DNA of 51,479 nt from an uncultured Porphyromonadaceae bacterium (GCA_947177685.1 CAMWVE010000020.1:1-51479); one strand, 5' to 3'; counted from the stretch's first letter, positions 27,231 through 35,100 are shown. Numbers and translations: made by a program. The notes: a model not told the origin generated them from the letters alone.

Positions 27231-27309
27231 AACCCATTAGTCCCATCACCCTACCCATCAGTCCCATCAGACTAATCAACTAAAAACCAAAAACTAACAA
27301 CAAAAATTT

Positions 27310-27390
27310 CCCATTAGTCTTATTAGTCTTATTAGTCTTATTAGTCTTATTAGTCTTATTAGTCCCATTAGTCCCATTAGCCCCATTAGT
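27310..27390 (+). repeat. Nine-unit tandem array of a 9-bp repeat before a start codon
   Basis: One CCCATTAGT (27310), five CTTATTAGT (27319-27363), then CCCATTAGT, CCCATTAGC and CCCATTAGT (to 27390). CCAAT and the ATG at 27396 follow at once. In the frame of that ATG almost every unit contains TAG, so the start cannot be moved upstream. A degenerate stretch of the same family precedes it (27233-27275). Confidence 0.95.
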
Positions 27391-27395
27391 CCAAT

Positions 27396-27965
27396 ATGAA
27401 CAATCCCCCATTCCTGCCCCAACGAGGCAATTACCGCAATCTGATTGCTTTCCAGAAATCAGAATGTATTTACGACATCACCGTTCTCTTTACCCGCAAG
27501 TATTTATTGAAAGGTGACCGAACAATCGACCAAATGGTACAAGCTGCCAGAAGTGGGAAACAAAATATAGCTGAGGGCTGTGCTGCATCAACCACATCGC
27601 GTGAAACAGAAATTAAACTCCTCAACGTAGCAAAAGCATCGTTGCAAGAACTTCTGCTCGACTACGAAGACTATTTGCGTGTAAACCACCTAAAGCTATG
27701 GGAGATAGGAAATTCGAGACTGGAAAAACTACGAAACATTTGCACAAATAACACTGATTCGGGTTACTATCGTGAGATATTTGAAAAATGCAATGATGAG
27801 ATGATTTGTAATCTTGCCATAACCCTAATTCATCAGACCGATCTGTTTTTGCGGAAACTGATTGATCGTGCCAAATCCGATTTCCTTCAGGAAGGAGGTG
27901 TACGCGAACAGATGACCCGCGGCAGGTTAGAGTATCGGAAAAACCATAATAATCATCCGCAATAA
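27396..27965 (+). CDS. Four-helix-bundle suffix-domain protein (S23-like)
   Basis: A 189-aa protein resembling the 23S-rRNA-intervening-sequence/four-helix-bundle family. Q-M-V-Q-A-A-R-S-G-K-Q-N-I-A-E-G (about 47-62) and the A-K-A-S-L-Q-E-L-L-L-D-Y-E-D-Y helix are its marks. The extra C-terminal helices fit the longer suffix variant (usual about 180-200 aa). Its function is unknown. The start is fixed by a TAG two codons upstream, inside the 9-bp array. Base composition is more A/T-rich than yifB before it. 27966-28085 shows nothing recognisable. Confidence 0.8.
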   Translation: MNNPPFLPQRGNYRNLIAFQKSECIYDITVLFTRKYLLKGDRTIDQMVQAARSGKQNIAEGCAASTTSRETEIKLLNVAKASLQELLLDYEDYLRVNHLKLWEIGNSRLEKLRNICTNNTDSGYYREIFEKCNDEMICNLAITLIHQTDLFLRKLIDRAKSDFLQEGGVREQMTRGRLEYRKNHNNHPQ

Positions 27966-28085
27966 ACCAATAATAAATTACACTGGAAAAGGCATTTAAA
28001 AAACTTAGGATATCTCAAAAATTAAGCCATTTTCTAACAAGATAACGTATTGAAGTGATTCGCTTCTTTTCCTGTGCACCGCAGC

Positions 28086-28126
28086 TAAAAAACAGCAGAG
28101 CGACCGGCTCAGGGGCGGTCGCTCTG
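28086..28126 (-). terminator. Terminator of the fructose-bisphosphate aldolase gene
   Basis: A perfect 11-bp stem (28096-28106 with 28116-28126, arm CAGAGCGACCG) and a 9-nt loop. On the minus strand CTG and then T6 (28092-28087) follow shortly. It lies 30 bp after the aldolase stop. Confidence 0.85.
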
Positions 28127-28156
28127 TCGTTGGTGTATTTTAACGTCAGTGGGTTA

Positions 28157-29155
28157 TCAGAGGGCTTTGTCCTTTGAACCGAGAACGTTTTCAATTTTGT
28201 GTTTGTAGAGTTTCTCCATGTTGTCACGAGCCGGACCCAGATACTTGCGGGGGTCGAATTCTGCAGGTTTTTCAGCGAATACCTTGCGGATGGCTGCGGT
28301 CATGGCAAGACGGCTGTCAGAGTCGATGTTGATTTTGCAAACGGCGCTCTTTGCAGCTTTGCGGAGCTGTTCTTCGGGGATACCGATTGCATCGGGAAGT
28401 TTGCCGCCATATTTGTTGATGGTGTCAACTTCTTCCTGAGGAACTGATGATGAACCGTGGAGAACGATGGGGAATCCGGGGAGTTTCTCCATTACGGCGT
28501 CAAGCACGTCGAATGCCAAGGGCGGGGGAACGAGTTTGCCTTCGGCGTTGCGGGTGCACTGTTCGGGAGTGAATTTGTATGCGCCGTGTGAAGTACCGAT
28601 TGAGATAGCCAGTGAGTCGCAGCCGGTGCGGGTTGCGAAGTCGATAACTTCTTCGGGGTCAGTGTAGGTGTGGTGGTCTGATGAAACCTCATCTTCCACG
28701 CCTGCGAGCACGCCGAGCTCACCTTCAACGGTTACGTCGAACTGGTGTGCGTAGTCAACTACTTTTTTGGTCAGGGCAACGTTTTCTTCGTAGGGGAGGT
28801 GTGAACCGTCGATCATCACTGATGAGAAACCGTTGTCGATACATGATTTGCAGAGTTCGAAGCTGTCGCCATGGTCGAGGTGGAGACAGATCTGGGGGTG
28901 TTCCCAACCAAGTTCTTTGGCGTAAGCCACAGCACCCTGAGCCATGTAGCGCAGAAGGGTAGCGTTGGCATAGTTGCGTGCGCCCTTTGATACCTGAAGG
29001 ATAACGGGTGAACGGTCCTCAGCAGCTGCCTTGATGATAGCCTGAAGCTGTTCCATGTTATTGAAGTTGAAAGCGGGAACTGCGTAGCCGCCTTTGATAG
29101 CTTTGGCAAACATCTCACGGGTGTTCACCAGACCTAATTCTTTGTAACTTACCAT
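28157..29155 (-). CDS. fba: Fructose-bisphosphate aldolase, class II
   Basis: A 332-aa zinc-dependent aldolase that splits fructose-1,6-bisphosphate into dihydroxyacetone phosphate and glyceraldehyde-3-phosphate in glycolysis. The N-terminus has A-V-P-A-F-N-F-N-N. L-H-L-D-H-G carries catalytic Asp94 and zinc ligand His95. V-E-G-E-L-G-V-L-A-G and G-T-S-H-G-A-Y-K hold further metal and substrate ligands. It has its own -7 box (29185-29192), a short leader and a strong terminator, so it is monocistronic. Confidence 0.96.
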   Translation of the reverse strand: MVSYKELGLVNTREMFAKAIKGGYAVPAFNFNNMEQLQAIIKAAAEDRSPVILQVSKGARNYANATLLRYMAQGAVAYAKELGWEHPQICLHLDHGDSFELCKSCIDNGFSSVMIDGSHLPYEENVALTKKVVDYAHQFDVTVEGELGVLAGVEDEVSSDHHTYTDPEEVIDFATRTGCDSLAISIGTSHGAYKFTPEQCTRNAEGKLVPPPLAFDVLDAVMEKLPGFPIVLHGSSSVPQEEVDTINKYGGKLPDAIGIPEEQLRKAAKSAVCKINIDSDSRLAMTAAIRKVFAEKPAEFDPRKYLGPARDNMEKLYKHKIENVLGSKDKAL

Positions 29156-29184
29156 AGAGTTTTGTATAAAAGTTATATTTTCTG

Positions 29185-29192
29185 CAAAGTTA
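29185..29192 (-). promoter_or_regulatory. -7 element TAACTTTG of fba
   Basis: The minus-strand TAACTTTG, followed by C as is common in Bacteroidota, lies 29 bp upstream of the fba start. The -33 half is not clear. Confidence 0.6.
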
Positions 29193-29295
29193 GTGTTTAT
29201 TTTTCAGAATAACACACTGTTTAATAAATTTTAATAGCCCGTCAGGCATTAAACGTTAACTGCCGTTTCGGCTCGGATTGACGTTGACGCGGTTT

Positions 29296-30504
29296 TCAGC
29301 CTATGTTGTCTACTTCAAGGTCGGCATTGAGTATCTCATGCCATGGCAGACCCTGCACGGCGAGCTGTTCCAAGAAGGGATCCGGATCGAATTCCTCAAC
29401 GTTGTGCACACCCGGTTTGACCCATTTGCCGGTGAGGAACATCATGGCGCCGGTCATGGCAGGCACGCCGGTGGTGTAGCTCACTGCCTGCATGCCGGTC
29501 TCGCGATATGATTCCTCATGCGAGCAGTTGTTGTAGATGTAGTAGGTCAGCGGTTTGCCTTCCTTGTCATATCCGGCTATGCGGCAGCCTATCGAGGTTT
29601 CGCCGTGGTAGTTCTCGCCCAGATCCTGAGGGTTGGGAAGCACTGCCTTGAGGAACTGCAGGGGCACTATTTTCACGCCGTTGTAGTCCACCTCGTCAAT
29701 GCGAGCCATGCCAATGTTCTGGATCACGCGCAGGTGGGTGAGATATTCCTGACCGAAGGTCATCCAGAAGCGGGCACGCTTGATGGTGGGGAAGTTCTGC
29801 ACCAGTGACTCCAGCTCTTCGTGATAGAGCAGGTAGGAGTCGCGCGGACCAATGTTGGGATAAGTCAGCGAGGCATGGATTTCGAGCGGTCCGGTGGTCA
29901 CCCATTTGCCGTCCTGATAGTAGCGTCCGTTCTGGGTGATTTCGCGGATGTTGATTTCAGGGTTGAAGTTGGTGGCGAAAGCCTTGCCATGGTCACCTGC
30001 ATTGCAGTCAACAATGTCCAGATACTCCATCTTTGAAAAATGATGTTTCGCAGCGTAAGCGGTGAACACGCCGGTCACACCCGGGTCGAACCCACAGCCC
30101 AGAATGGCAGTCAAGCCTGCTTTCTCGAAACGTTCGCGGTAAGCCCACTGCCATGAATATTCAAAGTGAGCCTCATCCTTTGGTTCGTAATTGGCTGTAT
30201 CGAGGTAGTTTACGCCACATTCCAGACATGCGTCCATGATTGTGAGGTCCTGATAGGGGAGCGCCACGTTAATGACAAGGTCAGGTTTATGGCGGTTGAA
30301 CAGTTCCACAAGCTGTTTCACGTCGTCAGCGTCCACGCTGTCAGTGGTGACATTTGGTTTGCCGATGGCGCGCGCAACGGCGTCGCATTTACTTTTTGTG
30401 CGCGATGCGATTACTATTTCATTGAAAACCTGAGGGTTCTGGGCACACTTGTGCGCCACAACGGTACCGACACCGCCACACCCGATGATGATTACTTTTG
30501 ACAT
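29296..30504 (-). CDS. Saccharopine-dehydrogenase-like protein, probable carboxynorspermidine synthase
   Basis: A 402-aa NAD(P)-dependent enzyme of the LYS1-like family. The dinucleotide site is I-I-G-C-G-G-V-G-T (6-14). N-V-A-L-P-Y-Q-D, Y-L-D-T-A-N-Y-E and C-G-F-D-P-G-V-T match carboxynorspermidine dehydrogenases. These condense aspartate semialdehyde with a diamine (putrescine in gut Bacteroides) to a carboxy-polyamine, the first step of spermidine synthesis. The decarboxylase partner is not in the window. It lies 104 bp downstream of nadK on the same strand but has its own promoter (30543-30573). Confidence 0.82.
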   Translation of the reverse strand: MSKVIIIGCGGVGTVVAHKCAQNPQVFNEIVIASRTKSKCDAVARAIGKPNVTTDSVDADDVKQLVELFNRHKPDLVINVALPYQDLTIMDACLECGVNYLDTANYEPKDEAHFEYSWQWAYRERFEKAGLTAILGCGFDPGVTGVFTAYAAKHHFSKMEYLDIVDCNAGDHGKAFATNFNPEINIREITQNGRYYQDGKWVTTGPLEIHASLTYPNIGPRDSYLLYHEELESLVQNFPTIKRARFWMTFGQEYLTHLRVIQNIGMARIDEVDYNGVKIVPLQFLKAVLPNPQDLGENYHGETSIGCRIAGYDKEGKPLTYYIYNNCSHEESYRETGMQAVSYTTGVPAMTGAMMFLTGKWVKPGVHNVEEFDPDPFLEQLAVQGLPWHEILNADLEVDNIG

Positions 30505-30542
30505 ATATTCTTTGTTTTGCTTTGTTTCTTAATGAAAGTATG

Positions 30543-30573
30543 CAAAGTTAACCAATTATCGTTAATTAAGCAA
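30543..30573 (-). promoter_or_regulatory. Promoter of the carboxynorspermidine synthase gene
   Basis: On the minus strand TTG (30573-30571) is followed after 20 nt by TAACTTTG (30550-30543) and C. The start codon is 38 bp downstream of the -7 box. Confidence 0.65.
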
Positions 30574-30608
30574 TTCTTGGATGTTGAGTTTCAAATTTTT
30601 GACAGATA

Positions 30609-31481
30609 CTACACTCCCCACAGCAGCTTTTCGCGCAGTGTGGTGGCGAAACCGTGGTCCGATGGCATGACCACCTTGACGCAGTGCGCCGCCTTGCGGA
30701 TGTTCATAACCGACCCCACGGGCACGGAGAATGAGTTGCCGTCAACGCTGACAAAGCAGGTTTCCGATCGTCCGCCCACGGTGAACGTAAGCTCCGAATT
30801 GTCAGTTATCACCAGCGGACGCATGCTCAGCGAATGAGCCGCTATGGGACTGATGACGAAGTTGGGGGCAGAGGGCTGTATGACCGGACCACCCACCGAG
30901 AGCGAGTAGCCGGTGGAGCCCGTTGGTGTGGCGACAAGCAGTCCGTCAGCCTTGTAGCAAGCCAAGTGATGACCGTCGATCGAGGCGTCGACCGTGATCA
31001 TCGAGCTGCTGTCATGCTTGAGTATGGCTATTTCATTGAGCGCGCAGTTCCACACCCCGGCAGGCACATGCTCGCCGGTTACCTCAACCACTGAACGCGC
31101 CTCAACATAGAACCGCGCGCTGAAAAGCATGTCCAGCAACCCGGTGGTATCTGTAATGTCAAACGCTGTCAGATAGCCGAGGTGTCCGGAATTGACACCC
31201 ACCACCGGTATTTCCTTGTCACCCACCCAGCGGGCAGTGCGCAGAAATGTGCCGTCGCCGCCTATGCTTATCACTAACTGAGCCGCAAACCGGTCTGAAT
31301 CGGTGACGGCATAGAGGTTCCACAGTCCGGGGTCGAAACCGCCCTGAGTCAGCGAGGTGAAAATTTTTGAGTGAAGCACAAGTTGACAACCACGCGCTGA
31401 AAGCTCGCGCAACAGATTGTCAATCAGTTGCAGTGCTTGAGGCTGCTGCCGGCGGCTTCCGTAAACGGCTACTGTTAACAT
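30609..31481 (-). CDS. nadK: NAD kinase
   Basis: A 290-aa ATP-NAD kinase that makes NADP+. The family motif G-G-D-G-T-F-L-R-T-A-R lies near residue 74, and the C-terminal part has D-G-L-L-V-A-T-P-T-G-S-T-G-Y-S-L-S-V-G-G-P, the nucleotide-binding signature. It is encoded 8 bp after the ACT-like gene, and the pair is transcribed divergently from pdxJ. I recall the arrangement pdxJ / regulatory protein / nadK as widespread in Bacteroidales. Confidence 0.96.
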   Translation of the reverse strand: MLTVAVYGSRRQQPQALQLIDNLLRELSARGCQLVLHSKIFTSLTQGGFDPGLWNLYAVTDSDRFAAQLVISIGGDGTFLRTARWVGDKEIPVVGVNSGHLGYLTAFDITDTTGLLDMLFSARFYVEARSVVEVTGEHVPAGVWNCALNEIAILKHDSSSMITVDASIDGHHLACYKADGLLVATPTGSTGYSLSVGGPVIQPSAPNFVISPIAAHSLSMRPLVITDNSELTFTVGGRSETCFVSVDGNSFSVPVGSVMNIRKAAHCVKVVMPSDHGFATTLREKLLWGV

Positions 31482-31489
31482 TGTTATTT

Positions 31490-31879
31490 TCAGAGATTTA
31501 ATATTCGTAGAATTTCATCGGCGCGGTTGCGGGCACGTTCGGTTTCTGCGCCCGAAAGCTCATTGATGCCGAAATCCAGCACCTCGTAGCCGTAGCGCTC
31601 CAGCGAGCGAGCCACATTGGAGCTGTCGGCATGGTTTACCCGCAGATCAACTATCATTTGCCCGCGCTCGGTCTGCAGGCGCGTCACATTGAGGTTGAGC
31701 AGGTGTGCGTCGCAGTCCTCCACAGCGCCCGCTATGCGCGATGCAGAGTAATCCTCAGGCATAACCGCCAGAATCAGTTCCGACGCATCGGGATTTTCCG
31801 GGAAACGCCGTGCCCACAAATCCTCCTTTGCAGAAAATGTTCCTGAATTTTTTGAATTATATGTATCTTTTAAGCTCAA
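31490..31879 (-). CDS. Small ACT-like protein, CBS-less relative of the nadK-adjacent regulator
   Basis: A 129-aa protein. Residues about 35-129 match the C-terminal ACT-like domain of the Bacteroidales CBS-domain protein usually encoded between pdxJ and nadK (I-L-A-V-M-P-E-D-Y-S-A-S-R-I-A, L-E-R-Y-G-Y-E-V, and a final R-x-R-A-D-E-I-L-R-I-L-N-L). The two CBS motifs that normally fill the first 130 or so residues are missing; the N-terminus is only about 33 residues of Ser/Lys-rich sequence. The upstream 138 bp hold no CBS remnant. Function is unknown; adenine-nucleotide sensing is the usual CBS role and would be lost here. Confidence 0.7.
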   Translation of the reverse strand: MSLKDTYNSKNSGTFSAKEDLWARRFPENPDASELILAVMPEDYSASRIAGAVEDCDAHLLNLNVTRLQTERGQMIVDLRVNHADSSNVARSLERYGYEVLDFGINELSGAETERARNRADEILRILNL

Positions 31880-31907
31880 ATTTGCTGAGTTTTTGAATTT
31901 TTCTGAC

Positions 31908-31966
31908 TATTTTTGCAAAACTATTCGCGCGCGAAGCTTTGTTTCGCGATTAGAATTACAAATTTA
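31908..31966. promoter_or_regulatory. Divergent promoter region between the ACT/nadK unit and pdxJ
   Basis: Plus strand: TATTTTTG at 31908-31915, about 100 bp before pdxJ. Minus strand: TAGTTTTG at 31923-31916, 36 bp before the ACT gene, and TAAATTTG at 31966-31959. The plus and minus -7 boxes abut back to back. A GCGCGCGAAGC-rich dyad (31927-31948) lies between the minus-strand boxes. Confidence 0.5.
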
Positions 31967-31985
31967 TAAAATTTTCCTCTTATGC

Positions 31986-32005
31986 GCAACCCTCAGTAGG
32001 GTTGC
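31986..32005 (+). promoter_or_regulatory. Hairpin in the pdxJ leader
   Basis: A perfect 8-bp stem (GCAACCCT with AGGGTTGC) and a CAGT loop end 12 nt before the pdxJ ATG. No T-tract follows, so a terminator is unlikely. It could affect translation initiation or be a protein-binding dyad. Confidence 0.5.
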
Positions 32006-32017
32006 CGTTAATAAAAA

Positions 32018-32740
32018 ATGTCAATGACAACAAACCTGAGTGTCAACATCAACAAAATAGCAACTCTGAGAAACGCGCGTGGCGAAAATGTGCCCGATCT
32101 GCTCAAGGTAGCCGCCGACTGCGAGGCTTTCGGTGCCGACGGCATCACGGTGCACCCCCGCCCCGATGAACGCCACATACGCCGCTCCGACGTTTTCAGC
32201 CTGCGACCCGTGGTCACCACCGAGTTCAACATCGAAGGCTACCCCTCGCCGGAATTTGTCGATCTGGTGCTTCGAGTGCGTCCCGAACAGGTCACACTGG
32301 TGCCCGACGCCCCCGGTCAGCTCACCTCCAATGCCGGCTGGGACGTGGAGCCTAACTTCACTTTCCTCTCGGAGATTATCGAAAAATTCAAGGACGAAGG
32401 AATCCGCACGTCGATTTTCGTGGGTACCGACACCGATAACATCAAGGCTGCAGCCCGAACCGGCGCTGACCGCGTGGAGCTATACACCAAGCCCTACGCC
32501 GACCTCTATCCCCGTGACCCCGAAGCAGCCATCGCCCCCTTCATTGCCGCATCCAAGGCAGCACGCAATGCCGGACTCGGCGTCAATGCCGGGCATGACC
32601 TCAGCCTGATGAACCTCAAATTCTTCCACTCCCGGCTCCCCCACCTCAACGAAGTATCCATTGGTCACGCCCTCATCTGCGACTCACTCTATTTAGGACT
32701 CAAAGAAACCATCCGGCGCTACAAAGAGGCGCTCCGCTAA
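32018..32740 (+). CDS. pdxJ: Pyridoxine 5'-phosphate synthase
   Basis: A 240-aa TIM-barrel enzyme that condenses 3-amino-2-oxopropyl phosphate with deoxyxylulose-5-phosphate to pyridoxine 5'-phosphate (DXP-dependent vitamin B6 route). [15 protein letters not shown] is the N-terminal signature. H-P-R-P-D-E-R-H-I carries catalytic residues, and [10 protein letters not shown] forms a phosphate-binding turn. The start may be 32018 or Met3 at 32024. It is the first gene before exbB, exbD and tonB (36-bp gap). Confidence 0.96.
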   Translation: MSMTTNLSVNINKIATLRNARGENVPDLLKVAADCEAFGADGITVHPRPDERHIRRSDVFSLRPVVTTEFNIEGYPSPEFVDLVLRVRPEQVTLVPDAPGQLTSNAGWDVEPNFTFLSEIIEKFKDEGIRTSIFVGTDTDNIKAAARTGADRVELYTKPYADLYPRDPEAAIAPFIAASKAARNAGLGVNAGHDLSLMNLKFFHSRLPHLNEVSIGHALICDSLYLGLKETIRRYKEALR

Positions 32741-32776
32741 ACCACAGTAATAACACCTCAACACCACCATAAACCA

Positions 32777-33502
32777 ATGCTCACCCTTTCAATACAATCA
32801 GTCGACTCAACCGCCTTTGTTGAAGAATTTGCCGACACCATCACAGCCAACGCCCCCGCGCCACAACCCGAAGTAGTCGAAACCTCAATCTCCATCTGGG
32901 AACTCTGCATGCAGGGCGGACTGCTGATGATACCGCTGCTGCTGCTCTCCATAATAAGCATCTACATTCTGGTTGAGCGCGCCATTGTCATCAACCGCGC
33001 CGCACGCCACGACGAAACCTTCATGAAACGCATCAAGGACTATGTCCACGAAGGCGAAATTGAAAGCGCGCTGAACCTCTGCAAAAAAGACAACACCCCC
33101 TATTCGCGCCTGATTGCCAAAGGACTCTCACGCATTGGACGCCCCATGCAGGATGTGCTCGTGACAATCGAAAACACCGGCAACATTGAAATCGCCAACT
33201 TGGGCAAAGGACTCCCTTGGCTCGCCACAACAGCTGCCGGCGCACCCATGCTCGGATTCCTCGGCACAGTTATCGGCATGGTGCAGGCATTCTACGACAT
33301 CGCATCGCAGGGCAACGCCGCCTCCATCTCCACATTCGCTGACGGCATCTACACAGCCCTTGTCACCACCGTAGCCGGTCTGATCGTCGGCGTCGTCGCC
33401 ATGTTCGCCTACAACTATCTGGTGGCACGCATCGACCACGTCATGAACCTGCTCGAAGCGCAGACAATGGAATTCATGGACCTCCTGAACGAACCCGCCT
33501 GA
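32777..33502 (+). CDS. exbB: MotA/TolQ/ExbB proton-channel protein
   Basis: A 241-aa inner-membrane protein of the motor that energises TonB. It has a non-conserved N-terminal stretch (1-40), a first helix at about 47-66, a cytoplasmic loop (E-G-E-I-E-S-A-L-N-L-C) and two C-terminal helices with the family signature L-G-F-L-G-T-V-I-G-M-V-Q-A-F and L-V-T-T-V-A-G-L-I-V-G. It pairs with the ExbD and TonB proteins encoded next. TolQ is the alternative name, but the adjacent TonB-type gene favours ExbB. Confidence 0.92.
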   Translation: MLTLSIQSVDSTAFVEEFADTITANAPAPQPEVVETSISIWELCMQGGLLMIPLLLLSIISIYILVERAIVINRAARHDETFMKRIKDYVHEGEIESALNLCKKDNTPYSRLIAKGLSRIGRPMQDVLVTIENTGNIEIANLGKGLPWLATTAAGAPMLGFLGTVIGMVQAFYDIASQGNAASISTFADGIYTALVTTVAGLIVGVVAMFAYNYLVARIDHVMNLLEAQTMEFMDLLNEPA

Positions 33503-33524
33503 TCACCCTTTCACACAGCGCATT

Positions 33525-33953
33525 ATGGCAATAAAGTCACAACACCGGATGACAGCGACATTCTCCATGGCGTCAATGACCGACGTCATTTTCCTGCTGC
33601 TCATCTTCTTCATGGTGACATCAACATTTGTGATGCCCACCGCTCTGGAAGTAAACCTTCCGGAAAGCTCGGAACAACGCGCCATCAAACCCGGAACCAC
33701 CGTCTATATCGACATGGAGTCGAACCTCTTCGCATCATCCGAAGGTGAGGAACCTCAGCCGATGACCGCCGAAACACTCGTCACATTCCTTAAGCTCGCA
33801 CATCAGAAAAACCCCGATGAATTCATAGCTTTATATGCCGACGAGGAAGTGCCCTACGGAAAAATCGTGGAAATCCTCAACATCGGTGCCGAAGAAAACC
33901 TCAAGATGGTACTCGCCACCAAACCTGCCCCAAAATCAGCACGCCCTAAATGA
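33525..33953 (+). CDS. exbD: ExbD/TolR biopolymer-transport protein
   Basis: A 142-aa protein with one N-terminal membrane helix that contains the conserved proton-path Asp20 (S-M-T-D-V-I-F-L-L-L-I-F-F) and a periplasmic domain ending near residue 135 (L-K-M-V-L-A-T-K-P). It stabilises the ExbB pentamer and couples proton flow to TonB. It overlaps the tonB start by 4 bp (ATGA at 33950-33953). Confidence 0.93.
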   Translation: MAIKSQHRMTATFSMASMTDVIFLLLIFFMVTSTFVMPTALEVNLPESSEQRAIKPGTTVYIDMESNLFASSEGEEPQPMTAETLVTFLKLAHQKNPDEFIALYADEEVPYGKIVEILNIGAEENLKMVLATKPAPKSARPK

Positions 33954-34723
33954 AACGTGACAGACTCATATCAGCCGTCATCGCCGTAGCCATCCATCTG
34001 CTGTTGCTGATAGTGCTCACAACCACCTATCTGCGGTGGCCTCCGGCAGACCCCGACGACAGCCGTGTGCCCGTCGACAGCACCGAAATACTGCTGGTCA
34101 ACGAGTACATCAATCTCGGCGACATGCTGCGCGAGACCGCACCCTCCGACGCACCTCGCGCCGACGCCCCCGACGGTGAGTCACTTCAGGATGGCAACGA
34201 CCTGACAAACACAGGCGAAGCAGGTGTGACACCTCCCGTGGTGGCATCGCAGCAAGAGTCGCCCATGAAAGTCAACAAAAAGGAAAAACCTGAAAAAACC
34301 GGTCCCACAAAAGAAGAACTCGCCGAACGCGAACGCATACGCCGCGAGCAGGAAACCCGCGACAAAATATCGCGTCAGATGACCTTCTCAGGCACCGGCA
34401 AAGGCGACGGAGTCAGCGGTAAAGGTGAGGGAGAAAATGTTTCAGGAGCCCCCAAAGGCGAGCAAGGTCACGACCTTGCCGGACGCACCATTCTGCACTG
34501 GGGCAAGAATTCAAGCCGTAAATCAGGCGTAATCCGCGTCAGCGTCACTGTAAACCCCGAAGGGAAAGTAATCAAAGCAGACTACGCCGGCGGTGAAGGC
34601 GCAGCCGCAGGCGACAACGCCATGCGCAGCCGCACCATCAAAGCAACCTACGAAACCCGGTTCTCACCCCTTCAGGACTCCGACCGCAACCAGACAGGCA
34701 CCATCACTTGGCGCTTCAAATAA
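33950..34723 (+). CDS. tonB: TonB-family energy transducer
   Basis: A 257-aa protein with one N-terminal helix (about 7-27) carrying the H16 typical of TonB, a periplasmic linker rich in Pro, Asp, Glu and Lys (about 55-150), and a TonB C-terminal-like domain (about 175-257: V-I-R-V-S-V-T-V-N-P-E-G-K-V). It should contact TonB boxes of outer-membrane transporters such as the SusC protein. The linker includes a charged E-R-E-R-I-R-R-E-Q-E-T-R helix. It ends the pdxJ-exbB-exbD-tonB operon; a terminator follows at 34772. Confidence 0.88.
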   Translation: MKRDRLISAVIAVAIHLLLLIVLTTTYLRWPPADPDDSRVPVDSTEILLVNEYINLGDMLRETAPSDAPRADAPDGESLQDGNDLTNTGEAGVTPPVVASQQESPMKVNKKEKPEKTGPTKEELAERERIRREQETRDKISRQMTFSGTGKGDGVSGKGEGENVSGAPKGEQGHDLAGRTILHWGKNSSRKSGVIRVSVTVNPEGKVIKADYAGGEGAAAGDNAMRSRTIKATYETRFSPLQDSDRNQTGTITWRFK

Positions 34724-34771
34724 TCTCAGCACCGGCAACCTCCCGGCTGATATTCCATAGAAAACCGTTCG

Positions 34772-34809
34772 CTCCGTCGCTGAACAAACAGCGGCGGAGT
34801 TGCGTTTTT
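34772..34809 (+). terminator. Terminator of the pdxJ-exbB-exbD-tonB operon
   Basis: CTCCGTCGCTG pairs with CAGCGGCGGAG (one T-G pair) around AACAAA, then TTGCG and TTTTT. It lies 48 bp after the tonB stop. Confidence 0.85.
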
Positions 34810-34834
34810 ACACAAAACAGCAAATCTACATACT

Positions 34835-34990
34835 ATGGAAAAGAACACTGACCGTAACACAGAAAACAAGGCACGCAAAGAGTATGCCGGCGCTCAGGTC
34901 GACGCGGCAGTCAACGACCACACTGACGCTGCCGAAGTCAAGCAGGATGTCAGCCTGCTGAACAACAACCCCCGCAACGACGACATGTAG
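34835..34990 (+). CDS. Small acidic/polar protein of 51 residues
   Basis: ATG at 34835, stop at 34988-34990. The sequence starts M-E-K-N-T-D-R-N-T-E and ends L-L-N-N-N-P-R-N-D-D-M. It is hydrophilic and Asn/Asp/Ala-rich, with no signal peptide, helix or cysteine. I associate the C-terminal N-N-N-P-R-N-D pattern with small Bacteroidales proteins, but cannot confirm it or give a function. It sits alone between the tonB terminator and a palindromic repeat pair. Its A/T-rich leader (34805-34834) overlaps the terminator tail, so its transcription start is unclear. Confidence 0.6.
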   Translation: MEKNTDRNTENKARKEYAGAQVDAAVNDHTDAAEVKQDVSLLNNNPRNDDM

Positions 34991-35017
34991 GTTTCCACTC
35001 AGCGTATGCAGCATTAA

Positions 35018-35100
35018 CAAACTGATATACAACAGTTTGTAGGGACGCTTCGTGGAGCGTCCGTCAGCAGTTTGTAGGGACGCTTCGTGGAGCGTCCGTC
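35018..35100. repeat. Two tandem copies of a palindromic intergenic repeat, plus an inverted repeat
   Basis: A 33-nt unit beginning CAGTTTGTAGGGACGC is repeated exactly at 35033-35065 and 35068-35100 (period 35). Each copy holds the dyad GGACGCTTCGTGGAGCGTCC. Just upstream CAAACTG (35018-35024) mirrors the first CAGTTTG. A related dyad with changed but still pairing bases is at 51444-51470. No gene is seen from 34991 to 35197. Confidence 0.92.
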
